A program made the translations under genes and the position numbers. The notes under the pieces were generated by a model, which did not search any database, was not told where the DNA came from, and saw nothing but the letters and a program-made list of their open reading frames with translations. From contig NZ_JAVHTY010000002.1 in the NCBI RefSeq assembly GCF_031085165.1, positions 496,001 through 560,000 of the forward strand: DNA of 64,000 nucleotides, read 5' to 3'. This DNA comes from Pseudomonas sp. 102515 (GTDB lineage: Bacteria > Pseudomonadota > Gammaproteobacteria > Pseudomonadales > Pseudomonadaceae). Below, one piece after another: positions 35,192-43,215 of the stretch; the first letter of the stretch is position 1, and each line of letters opens with the position of its first letter.

Positions 35192-36100
35192 TCAGGCGTC
35201 TCCGCCCGCTTGGACTTCGAACCGCTCGATCAGCCAGTTCGCCGCCGGGCCGGGTGGCGTATCGGTGCGGTAGATGACATCAAAGGTGTAGTCGCCGCCG
35301 GAACAGTCGGGCAGGTCGAGCTGGACGAGGCGGCCGCTGGCCAAGTCGTCGCGGATCATGTCAACCGGCATGTTCCCCCAGCCAATGCCTTCGCGAAGCA
35401 GCATGTGCTTGGCGCCCAAGTCCGCCAGTCGCCAGGTGCGTGTGCCGACCACGGCGAACTCCTGGTCTTCGGTAAGCCGGGAGCGATCGGTAAGCACAAG
35501 TTGAACATGGGCGCGACCAGCGCCAGGCTCGTGTGGTCCCGGTTGGGCAAGCGGATGATCTGGCGCAGCGACCGGAACCAGCGCCACCTTGCCGGCACTG
35601 ATACGCTCGATACCGTCGATACTGGACGTCAGCGGGCCGCTCACGCCCAACGTGGCGCCACGGTCGCGTACCCGCTGCGTCACCGCGCCGAGCGCCTCGA
35701 TATGCAGATGCAGCGACACGGTAGGAAATTCCTCCCGGAAGGCCTTCAGTGCATCCACCACTCGTTCGCGGGGCAACATCACGTCCAGTACCAGGTGCAC
35801 CTCGGCTTCCAGGCCATGTAGCAGGCCGCGGACCTTCGCCCTCAGCCCATCGATGCCGTTGTAGATCGTTCGGGCTTCGGCCAGCACCGTTCGGCCAGCG
35901 TCAGTCAGTTGCGGTTTGCGGGTGGTCTTGCGATCAAAGAGGCTGACGCCCAGCTGCATTTCCAGATTGGCAATGGAGTAACTCACGACCGAGGTGGCAC
36001 GGTGCAACTTGCGCGCGGCGCCAGCGAAACTGCCGACGTCCACCACGGTGAGAAATACACGCAGTTGATCAAGGGTCGGGGTACCAGGGTCTGAAATCAT
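35192..36100 (-). CDS. LysR-family transcriptional regulator
   Basis: 302 aa with the N-terminal HTH (LDQLRVFLTVVDVGSFAGAA, RKLHRATSVVSYSIANLEMQ) and a LysR substrate domain (EVHLVLDVMLPRERVVDALK, HMLLREGIGWGNMPVDMIRD). It lies between wrbA (same strand) and the divergent pirin gene. By the usual LysR arrangement it controls the pirin gene and possibly wrbA. The ligand is unknown; quinones or aromatic electrophiles are plausible from context. Confidence 0.92.
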   Translation of the reverse strand: MISDPGTPTLDQLRVFLTVVDVGSFAGAARKLHRATSVVSYSIANLEMQLGVSLFDRKTTRKPQLTDAGRTVLAEARTIYNGIDGLRAKVRGLLHGLEAEVHLVLDVMLPRERVVDALKAFREEFPTVSLHLHIEALGAVTQRVRDRGATLGVSGPLTSSIDGIERISAGKVALVPVAAPDHPLAQPGPHEPGAGRAHVQLVLTDRSRLTEDQEFAVVGTRTWRLADLGAKHMLLREGIGWGNMPVDMIRDDLASGRLVQLDLPDCSGGDYTFDVIYRTDTPPGPAANWLIERFEVQAGGDA

Positions 36101-36201
36101 TTCTAATCTCTAGAACGTTTCGTTGCATATTATCTAGGTTTTGCCGATAAGCCAGCAGGCCTAGAGTGACCGTATTCTTCACTCGCTCAACGAGGCCCGC
36201 C

Positions 36202-37125
36202 ATGACGCTACAGACTTCAACCGCTGGCACCATCGAACAGATCATTCTCCCCAACGTGCGGGACATCGGAGGGTTCGACGTGCGCCGGGCTCTACCGTCT
36301 GCGCAGCGGCGGATGGTAGGGCCGTTTATCTTTCTCGACAGCTTCGGACCCGTGGTCTTCGGGCCGGGCGAAGGGATCGACACTCGGCCGCATCCGCACA
36401 TCGGCCTGTCGACCCTTAGCTACCTGCTACAGGGCGAGATGCTGCATCGCGACAGCGCCGGGCATGTTCAGCAATTGCGCGCTGGGGAGGTCAACCTCAT
36501 GACGGCCGGGCGCGGCATCGTTCACTCCGAGCGCTCAAGCGATGCGGTTCGGGTAAGCGGCGGCGAGCTCATGGGCTTCCAGGCCTGGGTGGCACTACCC
36601 GAATCGCATGAGGAGGGTGAGCCTGGCTTCCAGCATCTCCTGGCCGAGCGGATCCCGCACATCGAAAGCGACGGGGTTTCGCTAAGGTTGCTGGCCGGCT
36701 CGCTGGAAGGGCTCACGTCGCCCACCCGCACGGTTTCCGATCTCTTTTACGCGGACCTTCAACTGCAAGCCGGCGCGCGTTATCGCCTGTCCGGCGAACA
36801 TATCGAACGTGCCCTGTATGTGGTCAGTGGCGAGGTCGAGGTGGTTGGGCAGTCGACCCGCTTCGGTGCCAATCGCCTGGTCGTACTGCGTCCGGACAGC
36901 GACGTGGTGCTGCACGCCATCGGCTCCGCCCGACTCTTGCTGCTAGGGGGTGAGCCGCTGGAGGGGCGCCGACATATCTACTGGAACTTCGTGTCGAGCC
37001 GGCCCGAGCGCATCCAGCAGGCAGCCGAAGACTGGCGCGCGCGACGCTTCCCTGATGTACCGGACGATGAGGATTTCATTCCGCTGCCGGATGATTCCCG
37101 GGTGCGCTGGCGATTTAAGAGGTGA
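36202..37125 (+). CDS. Pirin family bicupin protein
   Basis: 307 aa from ATG 36202 (MTLQTSTAGTIEQIILPN), preceded by AACGAGG; the ATG at 36166 has no site. N-terminal cupin with the metal ligands in TRPHPHIGLSTLSYLLQGEM and GRGIVHSE (His, His, His, Glu), then the C-terminal cupin (GARYRLSGEHIERALYVVSG). Bacterial pirins can be quercetin dioxygenase-like or redox-sensing. At this length it is full-size. Divergent from the LysR regulator at 35192. Confidence 0.92.
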   Translation: MTLQTSTAGTIEQIILPNVRDIGGFDVRRALPSAQRRMVGPFIFLDSFGPVVFGPGEGIDTRPHPHIGLSTLSYLLQGEMLHRDSAGHVQQLRAGEVNLMTAGRGIVHSERSSDAVRVSGGELMGFQAWVALPESHEEGEPGFQHLLAERIPHIESDGVSLRLLAGSLEGLTSPTRTVSDLFYADLQLQAGARYRLSGEHIERALYVVSGEVEVVGQSTRFGANRLVVLRPDSDVVLHAIGSARLLLLGGEPLEGRRHIYWNFVSSRPERIQQAAEDWRARRFPDVPDDEDFIPLPDDSRVRWRFKR

Positions 37126-37298
37126 GCTGCACGGGATGACCGGTGCACCGCACACCGGCGCAATATCCCGACAGCCTCGGCAATCCTGCGAAGGCCTGTC
37201 CCTGCGCGTTGCGAGACAGTAAAGCCGTCGATTACGACAGCGCCTCACAGGCGCCGAGCCGGCGAATATCTCCTCGGCTCACTACGCAGGAGAGCACC

Positions 37299-38063
37299 AT
37301 GACTAATATCACTCCCAACATTCCTCATGAGGTAGAAGGTAAGGTTGCACTGGTCACCGGTGCTGCCAGTGGCATCGGCAAGGCGATCGCCTTGCTGATG
37401 CATGCACGCGGTGCCAAGGTCGTCGCTGAGGACTTGAATCCTGCGGTCGAAGCGCTCGCTCGTCCCGGTCTGGTGCCGCTGGTCGCGGACATCAGCGAAG
37501 ACGGCGCCGCCGAGCGCGCGGTCGGGCTGGCCGTCGACCGGTTCGGCCGACTGGATATCCTGGTTAACAACGCCGGTATCATCATCAACAAGCTAGTCGT
37601 CGACATGACCCGCGAGGATTGGGAGCGCATCCAGGCGGTCAATGCCACCGCCGCCTTCCTGCATTGTCGTGAGGCGGTCAAGGCGATGATGCCCAACAAG
37701 GCCGGGGCCATCGTCAACATCGCCTCGTACGCCTCCTATTACGCGTTTCCGACCATCGCAGCCTACACGGCGTCCAAGGGCGCCCTGGCCCAGCTGACAC
37801 GCACGCTCGCGCTCGAAGCCATCGAGCACGGCGTCCGCGTCAACGCGGTCGGGGTCGGCGACGTCGTCACCAACATCCTCAATGACGTGGTAGAGGACGG
37901 CCCGGGCTTTCTGGCCCAGCACGGCGAAGCCGCGCCCATTGGCCGTGCTGCGCAGCCGGAGGAAATTGCCGAGATTGTCGCCTTTCTCGCCTCGGACCGC
38001 GCAAGCTTCATGGTTGGGTCAGTAGTCATGGCCGATGGCGGCATGACCGTCACCGCCGGTTGA
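37299..38063 (+). CDS. Short-chain dehydrogenase/reductase
   Basis: 254 aa; ATG 37299 follows CAGGAGAG. Classical SDR: cofactor loop VTGAASGIGKAIALLM, NNAG, catalytic Tyr-Lys in YTASKGAL with the preceding Ser in NIASYASYY, and C-terminal GSVVMADGGMTVTAG. The acidic residue after strand 2 (AEDLN) favours NAD(H). The substrate is unknown; the setting suggests redox cycling of quinones or ketones. It lies 173 bases after the pirin gene and 30 before the ABM gene. Confidence 0.92.
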   Translation: MTNITPNIPHEVEGKVALVTGAASGIGKAIALLMHARGAKVVAEDLNPAVEALARPGLVPLVADISEDGAAERAVGLAVDRFGRLDILVNNAGIIINKLVVDMTREDWERIQAVNATAAFLHCREAVKAMMPNKAGAIVNIASYASYYAFPTIAAYTASKGALAQLTRTLALEAIEHGVRVNAVGVGDVVTNILNDVVEDGPGFLAQHGEAAPIGRAAQPEEIAEIVAFLASDRASFMVGSVVMADGGMTVTAG

Positions 38064-38093
38064 TCAACCCATCACGCATACAGAAGACCCCTC

Positions 38094-38390
38094 GTGAGCA
38101 TGCTGACCCAGGTTGCTTTCTTCACCGCACGCCCCGAGCAAAGCGATGCTCTCGGCCAGCGCCTTCTGGCGCTGGTCGGTCCGACCTGGCAGGAGCCTGG
38201 CTACGTCGGTTATGACATTTACCAAGCAAGCGACGCGGCCGAGGACTGGTTCGTTTACGAAGACTGGCGCTCGAGCACGGACTTCGACAGGCCTATGCAG
38301 GTGCCCAGGGTGCAGGCCTTCATGAGTGCGCTCGACTCGCTCTGCAGCGAAGCGCCAAGCTGCGCACGTTCGAACGGCGCTCCGAAGTAA
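38094..38390 (+). CDS. ABM-domain (antibiotic biosynthesis monooxygenase-like) protein
   Basis: 98 aa from GTG 38094 (ATG 38100 is an alternative). A compact ferredoxin-like fold: LTQVAFFTARPEQSDALGQR, WQEPGYVGYDIYQASDAAED, WFVYEDWRSSTDFDRPMQVP. The family includes cofactor-free quinol monooxygenases such as YgiN, which cycles with the quinone reductase MdaB in E. coli. Linked here to an SDR and close to WrbA, it fits a quinone redox-cycle module. Confidence 0.85.
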   Translation: MSMLTQVAFFTARPEQSDALGQRLLALVGPTWQEPGYVGYDIYQASDAAEDWFVYEDWRSSTDFDRPMQVPRVQAFMSALDSLCSEAPSCARSNGAPK

Positions 38391-38470
38391 CCGTGCGCTG
38401 AACCGGTCTCTTCGCGGGAGGGCGCTCCGATGCACATGGATGTCGCATCCGTTGTGCCACATCTGTGGCG

Positions 38471-39253
38471 TCATTCGCGCTGAGCCTGCAGGAACACCGC
38501 GAACAGCTCCGACTGCGACTTGATGCCCAGCTTGCTGTAGACGTGCTTGCGATGCACCTTCACGGTCTCGGCCGAAATGGCCAGTTTGCGCGCCACCTCT
38601 TTACTGGAGTACCCGCTGAGGACCAGGCGCGCGACTTCCAGCTCGCGGCCGGTCAGCGCCGTTTGCACTTGGCGTGCCATCCGTTCGAGGCGCTCCTGCC
38701 AAGGCGGGGCGGCCGTCGGCTCGCTGGGCTCCGGCTCGTGGTTCAGGCGCTGACGCACCAGTGCCGTAACCCAGGGCGCTACCAGGGAAAGTAGGGCTAT
38801 CTGCTCGGGTTGAAACCGTTGCCGTGAACCCAGTGACAGACACAGGGTTCGAGCGCCGGCGAGGGCGACATTGAACTGCACCTCGTCAGCGACCACGTTG
38901 AGGCTGAAATAGCGCTGGTAGTAGTCCGTTTGCTCAAAACATTCGGGGGCGATTTCACTCAAGCGTACAAGGCCCTCACGCTGGCTCTCGCGACTGGCGA
39001 TGTAGAAGGGGTCGAGCAGGTACAGGCCGTGCAGGTAGTCCTGAAAGAGCCGGTCCGGTGCGCCGTCGTCGCCGGGACTTTCGGCCAACACCTGCGGGCG
39101 TCCCTCACTGAAGATCAGGGCCACCCAACTGTCATGATGTACGTACTGCGCCAGCGCGCGGGCCATGGCACGCCAAAAATGCGGGCGTTCGAGCGCCTCG
39201 ATGAGTTCGGCCACGGTCTGATGGAAGGCGATGTCGTGCAAGGTCATGGTCAT
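38471..39253 (-). CDS. LuxR-family transcriptional regulator
   Basis: 260 aa. C-terminal LuxR HTH (ALTGRELEVARLVLSGYSSK, EVARKLAISAETVKVHRKHV, YSKLGIKSQSELFAVFL). The N-terminal ~180 residues (HDSWVALIFSEGRPQVLAES, QTDYYQRYFSLNVVADEVQF) resemble a GAF-like sensing module more than an acyl-homoserine-lactone domain, and no luxI is nearby. It is divergent from the nitrilase-family gene at 39393, which it probably regulates. Confidence 0.9.
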   Translation of the reverse strand: MTMTLHDIAFHQTVAELIEALERPHFWRAMARALAQYVHHDSWVALIFSEGRPQVLAESPGDDGAPDRLFQDYLHGLYLLDPFYIASRESQREGLVRLSEIAPECFEQTDYYQRYFSLNVVADEVQFNVALAGARTLCLSLGSRQRFQPEQIALLSLVAPWVTALVRQRLNHEPEPSEPTAAPPWQERLERMARQVQTALTGRELEVARLVLSGYSSKEVARKLAISAETVKVHRKHVYSKLGIKSQSELFAVFLQAQRE

Positions 39254-39392
39254 CTGTCTACCCCTATGGGGTTACCCCGCGTGCGTAATTCCGCCTGTGT
39301 GGCTCCGCCTCCATACTCGACTCCGGACGGAGGGGTGTCCGCATTCTGTGTTTGCCCCCCACGCGATGCAACACCAAGAACGGAGCCCCGTC

Positions 39393-40208
39393 ATGCAAGT
39401 TGAACTCGCTCAGCTCACCGGTCGTGATGGTGATACGGCCCACAATCTCGCCCAGGCCCTGCAGGCTATCGCGACGTGCAGGGCGGGCACTCGCCTGTTG
39501 GTGTTCCCAGAGACCTACCTGACGGGCTTTCCGACGTCAGAAAACGTTGCGGCCCTGGCTGAGCCTTTGAATGGCCCGAGCCTGACGGCTATCGGCAAGG
39601 CAGCGGCTGCGCGTGGGCTGGCTGTTGCCATCGGTTTTGCCGAAGACGACGGCGGCACGTTCTATAACACCACCGTGTTGATGGACGGGCAGGACATTGT
39701 GCTGACCTACCGCAAGACGCACCTGTGGGCGTCGGATCGCGGCGTGTTCGCGCCGGGCGATCGCTACGCCACTGCGCTGCTGGACGGCGTACGGGTCGGC
39801 TTGCTGGTGTGCTTCGACATCGAGTTTCCGGAGAGCGCACGGGCTTTGGGCGAGCTTGGCGCAGAACTGCTGGTCGTCACCAACGGCAACATGGACCCCT
39901 ACGGGCCGACGCACCGAACCGCGATCATGGCGCGGGCGATGGAAAACCAGGCCTACGCGGTGATGAGCAACCGGGTCGGTGCAGGCGACGACGGCCTGGT
40001 ATTCGCCGGCGGCAGTGCGGTGGTCGACCCCAACGGCAGCCTGCTGCTGGAAGCCGGTCGCGAACCGTGCGCGCAGTCCATCGACCTGGACTTTCATCGC
40101 CTGGCCGAGGCCCGCCGTGACTACCGCTACCTGGAAGAGCGCCGCCTAACGCTGCCAGGTACGCGTATCGACCATGCCAATGGTGTCCGTGAGCTACTGA
40201 TCCCCTGA
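39393..40208 (+). CDS. Carbon-nitrogen hydrolase (nitrilase superfamily amidase)
   Basis: 271 aa; ATG 39393 behind CGGAG. The Glu-Lys-Cys triad is visible: RLLVFPETYLTGFPTS, TYRKTHLWASDRG and GLLVCFDIEFPESARAL, with the typical NRVGAGDD segment. Family members hydrolyse non-peptide C-N bonds such as N-carbamoyl amines, omega-amides and N-carbamoylputrescine. The next gene is an APC permease resembling polyamine/amino-acid importers, so an imported amide or carbamoyl amine is a reasonable guess at the substrate. Confidence 0.93.
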   Translation: MQVELAQLTGRDGDTAHNLAQALQAIATCRAGTRLLVFPETYLTGFPTSENVAALAEPLNGPSLTAIGKAAAARGLAVAIGFAEDDGGTFYNTTVLMDGQDIVLTYRKTHLWASDRGVFAPGDRYATALLDGVRVGLLVCFDIEFPESARALGELGAELLVVTNGNMDPYGPTHRTAIMARAMENQAYAVMSNRVGAGDDGLVFAGGSAVVDPNGSLLLEAGREPCAQSIDLDFHRLAEARRDYRYLEERRLTLPGTRIDHANGVRELLIP

Positions 40209-40315
40209 CATTTCCCTTCTGAAGGGCGCCACAGACGCGCCCATTGCGGCCTTGCCGCGCGCTTTTGCCGACTTCGGTCCTGCCATAACAACATATAAAA
40301 TGGGAGTAACAAGTA

Positions 40316-41644
40316 ATGGCTCGTCTGCAACGATCCCTGTCTCTGGGAGCGGTGGTGCTGTTCGGCATCGCCTACATGACGCCGATCATCGTACTCGGCA
40401 CCTTCGGCATCCTTGCCGAGATCACCCACGGCGCCGTATCGGCGGCTTACCTCGCCGCTGCGGTGGCGATGTGCTTCACCGCGCTGAGCTACGCGCGCAT
40501 GGCCAAGCTCTTTCCGGTAGCCGGATCGGCCTACAGCTATGTGCGCCACAGCATCAGCGATCACCTCGGATTCATCGCTGGTTGGGCGGTGTTGCTGGAC
40601 TACCTCTTCCTGCCGATGGCGATCTGGCTGATCGGCGCGGCCTACCTGCATTCGGCGTTCCCGCAACTGCCCCAGGCGCTTTGGGTGCTGACGTTCATCC
40701 TGGTCACCAGCGTGATCAACATCCTGGGCCTGCACCTGGCCAAGGGCATCAACAGCGTGCTGATGCTGGTGCAGTTTCTGGTGCTGCTGGCTTTCGTGGC
40801 GCTGTGCGTGCATTACGTGCTGGGCGACGCCAGCAAGCCGCTGTTGTCGCTGCAGCCGTTCCTGGGCGAGGGCGTGAACCTGTCCCTGGTGATGGCGGGC
40901 GCGGCGGTAGCCTGCTACTCCTTCCTGGGCTTTGATGCGGTCAGCACCCTGACCGAGGAAACCCGCGACCCCCAGCGCACCATTCCTCGGGCAATCCTGC
41001 TGATCACCCTGATCGGCGGACTGATCTTCGTGGTCACGGCCTATTTCGTTCAGCTGGCCCATCCGTCCACCCAATTCGAGAGCAGCGATGCGGCCGCTTA
41101 CGAGATCGCCCGCAATATCGGTGGTGATCTGTTCGTGTCGGTCTTCCTGATCGGGTTGATCGTGGGCCAGTTCACCTCGGGCTTGTCGGCGCAGGCCAGC
41201 GCCTCGCGCCTGATGTTCGCCATGGGCCGCGATGGCGTGCTGCCGCGTGCGCTGCTGGGCACCCTGAGCCCGCGCTTCGGTACGCCGGTAGGCGCTATCC
41301 TGGTCTGTGCGGTGGTCGCACTGCTAGCGCTGGAACTTGACGTCACCACCTCGACCTCATTCATCAACTTCGGCGCCTTTCTGGCGTTCAGCCTGGTGAA
41401 CCTTTCGGTGATCGTTCACTTCGCACGCCAGCCGCAGAAGCGTGGCCCCGTACAACTGGTGCTCTACCTGCTGTGTCCGCTCATCGGCCTGTTGGCGACG
41501 CTGTGGCTGATGATCAGCCTTGACCGCTTGGCGATCATGCTTGGCTGCAGCTGGCTGATGCTCGGTGGACTCTATCTCGCTTGGTTGACGGGAGGTTTTC
41601 ATCGCCGGCCGCCAGCGCTCAGCTTTGAAGCTGAGCAGGGGTGA
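40316..41644 (+). CDS. APC family amino acid/polyamine permease (PuuP-like)
   Basis: 442 aa with about 12 membrane segments. The first carries the unwound helix motif GIAYMTPIIVLGTFGILAEI, followed by AKLFPVAGSAYSYVRH, FLGFDAVSTLTEETRDPQRT and AMGRDGVLPRALLGTLSPRF. These fit the APC subfamily of putrescine/amino acid importers. It is 107 bases downstream of the nitrilase gene and likely in the same LuxR-controlled unit. Substrate specificity inferred only. Confidence 0.92.
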   Translation: MARLQRSLSLGAVVLFGIAYMTPIIVLGTFGILAEITHGAVSAAYLAAAVAMCFTALSYARMAKLFPVAGSAYSYVRHSISDHLGFIAGWAVLLDYLFLPMAIWLIGAAYLHSAFPQLPQALWVLTFILVTSVINILGLHLAKGINSVLMLVQFLVLLAFVALCVHYVLGDASKPLLSLQPFLGEGVNLSLVMAGAAVACYSFLGFDAVSTLTEETRDPQRTIPRAILLITLIGGLIFVVTAYFVQLAHPSTQFESSDAAAYEIARNIGGDLFVSVFLIGLIVGQFTSGLSAQASASRLMFAMGRDGVLPRALLGTLSPRFGTPVGAILVCAVVALLALELDVTTSTSFINFGAFLAFSLVNLSVIVHFARQPQKRGPVQLVLYLLCPLIGLLATLWLMISLDRLAIMLGCSWLMLGGLYLAWLTGGFHRRPPALSFEAEQG

Positions 41645-41703
41645 GTGGCCACTTAACGACTGATCTTTTCGCAGCCGCCCTGCGGAGATCAGCGTGTTGA
41701 CTC

Positions 41704-42465
41704 TCAGGACACCACCTCGACGCGAACCAGCGCCTGCTGCCTGAAGGGCGCGAGAGACTCGGTCGCCGTGGCATCGGTGATCAACGTCCAGTCCGTCTTG
41801 AGCGGCGTCCAGTGCTGCTGGCGATCACGACCCAGTTTGGTCGAGTCGGCCAGGACGAAGACCTCCGCAGCCTGCTGGATCATCAGTTCCTTGAGGTACG
41901 CCTGCTCGGTACTGGCTTCACAGAGGCCACGGCCGGCCACCACGCCGTCGGCGCTGAGGAAGACCTTGTCGGCCGATAGTCGCTCCAGCATGGTGAAGGC
42001 CGCCGGGCCGAAGGTGGACATGCTGCCCGGCCGCAGGTCGCCACCGAGCAACGTCACATGGCCGTCGGGCAGGTCGCGCAGCAGCGGCACCGCCAGCAGG
42101 TTGTTGGTGATGACGTGCAGACCACGTCTTTCGCTGAGCAGCTTGGCCAGGGCGGCGGTGGTGGTGCCGCCGTCCAGCACCAGGGTATCGTGGTCGTTGA
42201 TATGGGCCAGGGCAGCGCGGGCGAGGAGGGCTTTCTCCGGACCGGACTGATTGCTGCGCTGCTCCAGGGACGGCTCGGGCTCCCGCGTACCGATATGGGT
42301 CGCGCCGCCGTAGGTCCGCAGGATCTGGCCTTCTTCCGCCAGGGCAGTGAGGTCGCGGCGGACCGTGGCTTCCGACACCCCCAGATGCCGGCAGAGGGTT
42401 TCGACGTTGGTGTGACCGGCCAGGACCAGCTCGAGGATGGCCTGGCGACGTTTGGCGACCTTCAT
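41704..42465 (-). CDS. DeoR/GlpR-family sugar-phosphate-responsive repressor
   Basis: 253 aa. DeoR-type HTH at the N-terminus (KRRQAILELVLAGHTNVETL, RHLGVSEATVRRDLTALAEE), then the DeoRC isomerase-like effector domain with the phosphate-binding pattern (LVLDGGTTTAALAKLL) and FLSADGVVAGRGLCEAS. Such repressors sense phosphorylated sugar intermediates, which fits control of a kinase-containing pathway. It is the last gene of the ten-gene minus-strand cluster; a GCGCTA-CTC-TAGCGC palindrome lies at 42488-42502 just upstream. Confidence 0.94.
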   Translation of the reverse strand: MKVAKRRQAILELVLAGHTNVETLCRHLGVSEATVRRDLTALAEEGQILRTYGGATHIGTREPEPSLEQRSNQSGPEKALLARAALAHINDHDTLVLDGGTTTAALAKLLSERRGLHVITNNLLAVPLLRDLPDGHVTLLGGDLRPGSMSTFGPAAFTMLERLSADKVFLSADGVVAGRGLCEASTEQAYLKELMIQQAAEVFVLADSTKLGRDRQQHWTPLKTDWTLITDATATESLAPFRQQALVRVEVVS

Positions 42466-42487
42466 GGGGAATCCATCGGGAGAGACC

Positions 42488-42502
42488 GCGCTACTCTAGC
42501 GC
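42488..42502. promoter_or_regulatory. Palindrome upstream of the DeoR gene
   Basis: GCGCTA (42488-42493) and TAGCGC (42497-42502) are perfect inverted repeats with a 3-base spacer, 23 bases before the DeoR start, in the 55-base gap after the SDR gene. Possible autoregulatory operator. Confidence 0.35.
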
Positions 42503-42520
42503 AGTCGCGCTTGCCCCACA

Positions 42521-43204
42521 TCACAACGACGCGCCGCCGCAGACCGTCAGCGTCTGGCCGGTGAGGGCGCCGGCATCCGGGCCGAGCAGGAAGGCGGTCA
42601 GGCCGGCGACTTCCTCAGGCTGCACGTAGCGGCCCAGCGGCGGCAGCCGCGGCGGCGTGCCGGCGCGACTCGGGTCGCGGAGCATGGGCGTCTCGGTGGC
42701 CCCGGGCGCCACCAGGTTCACGGTGATGCCGCGCGAGGCCAATTCCAGCGCCCAGGAGCGCACCAGACCCACCAGAGCGGCCTTGGTGGCGGCGTACTGG
42801 CTGCGTCCGGCCGCGCCCTGCATGGTGCGGCTGCCGATCAGCACGATACGACCGCCCGCGGCGAGGCGCTCGATCAGGCGGTCTACCAGCCGGCTGGCCA
42901 CGGCGACGTGCAGGTGCCACATGGCGGCGCCATCGGCCGGATCCAGGGCGCCCAATGGCGCAGTGCGCATGAAGCCGGCGGCGTGAACGAGGGCGTCCAA
43001 CGAGCCGATGTCGGCCAGCACGGCGTCCAGCGCCTGGTCATCGGCCAGATCGACGCCGATCCAGGTCAGCGCCGGATGGGTGTGCTCTGGCGGGCGGCGG
43101 CTGAGGCCGATCACCCGCCAGCCCTCGGCGAGCAGGCGGTGGGTGATGGCCGCGCCGATGCCGGAACTGACGCCGGTCACCAGGGCGTGAGGCTGAGTCG
43201 TCAT
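42521..43204 (-). CDS. Short-chain dehydrogenase/reductase in the sugar-acid operon
   Basis: 227 aa from ATG 43202-43204 behind AGAGGAGAC. SDR features: LVTGVSSGIGAAITHRLLAE, GLSRRPPE (Arg pair after strand 2 suggests NADP), SRTMQGAAGRSQYAATKAAL (Ser...Tyr-x3-Lys) and GALTGQTLTVCGGASL. Short for the family but complete. It follows the sialidase-like gene by 11 bases. Probable role: oxidation or reduction of a sugar or sugar acid released in the pathway. Confidence 0.9.
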   Translation of the reverse strand: MTTQPHALVTGVSSGIGAAITHRLLAEGWRVIGLSRRPPEHTHPALTWIGVDLADDQALDAVLADIGSLDALVHAAGFMRTAPLGALDPADGAAMWHLHVAVASRLVDRLIERLAAGGRIVLIGSRTMQGAAGRSQYAATKAALVGLVRSWALELASRGITVNLVAPGATETPMLRDPSRAGTPPRLPPLGRYVQPEEVAGLTAFLLGPDAGALTGQTLTVCGGASL

Positions 43205-43215
43205 CGCCGTCTCCT

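Noticed and set aside
38471..39253. Quorum-sensing interpretation of the LuxR gene
   Set aside because: The N-terminal half lacks a recognisable AHL-binding pattern and no luxI-like gene is present.
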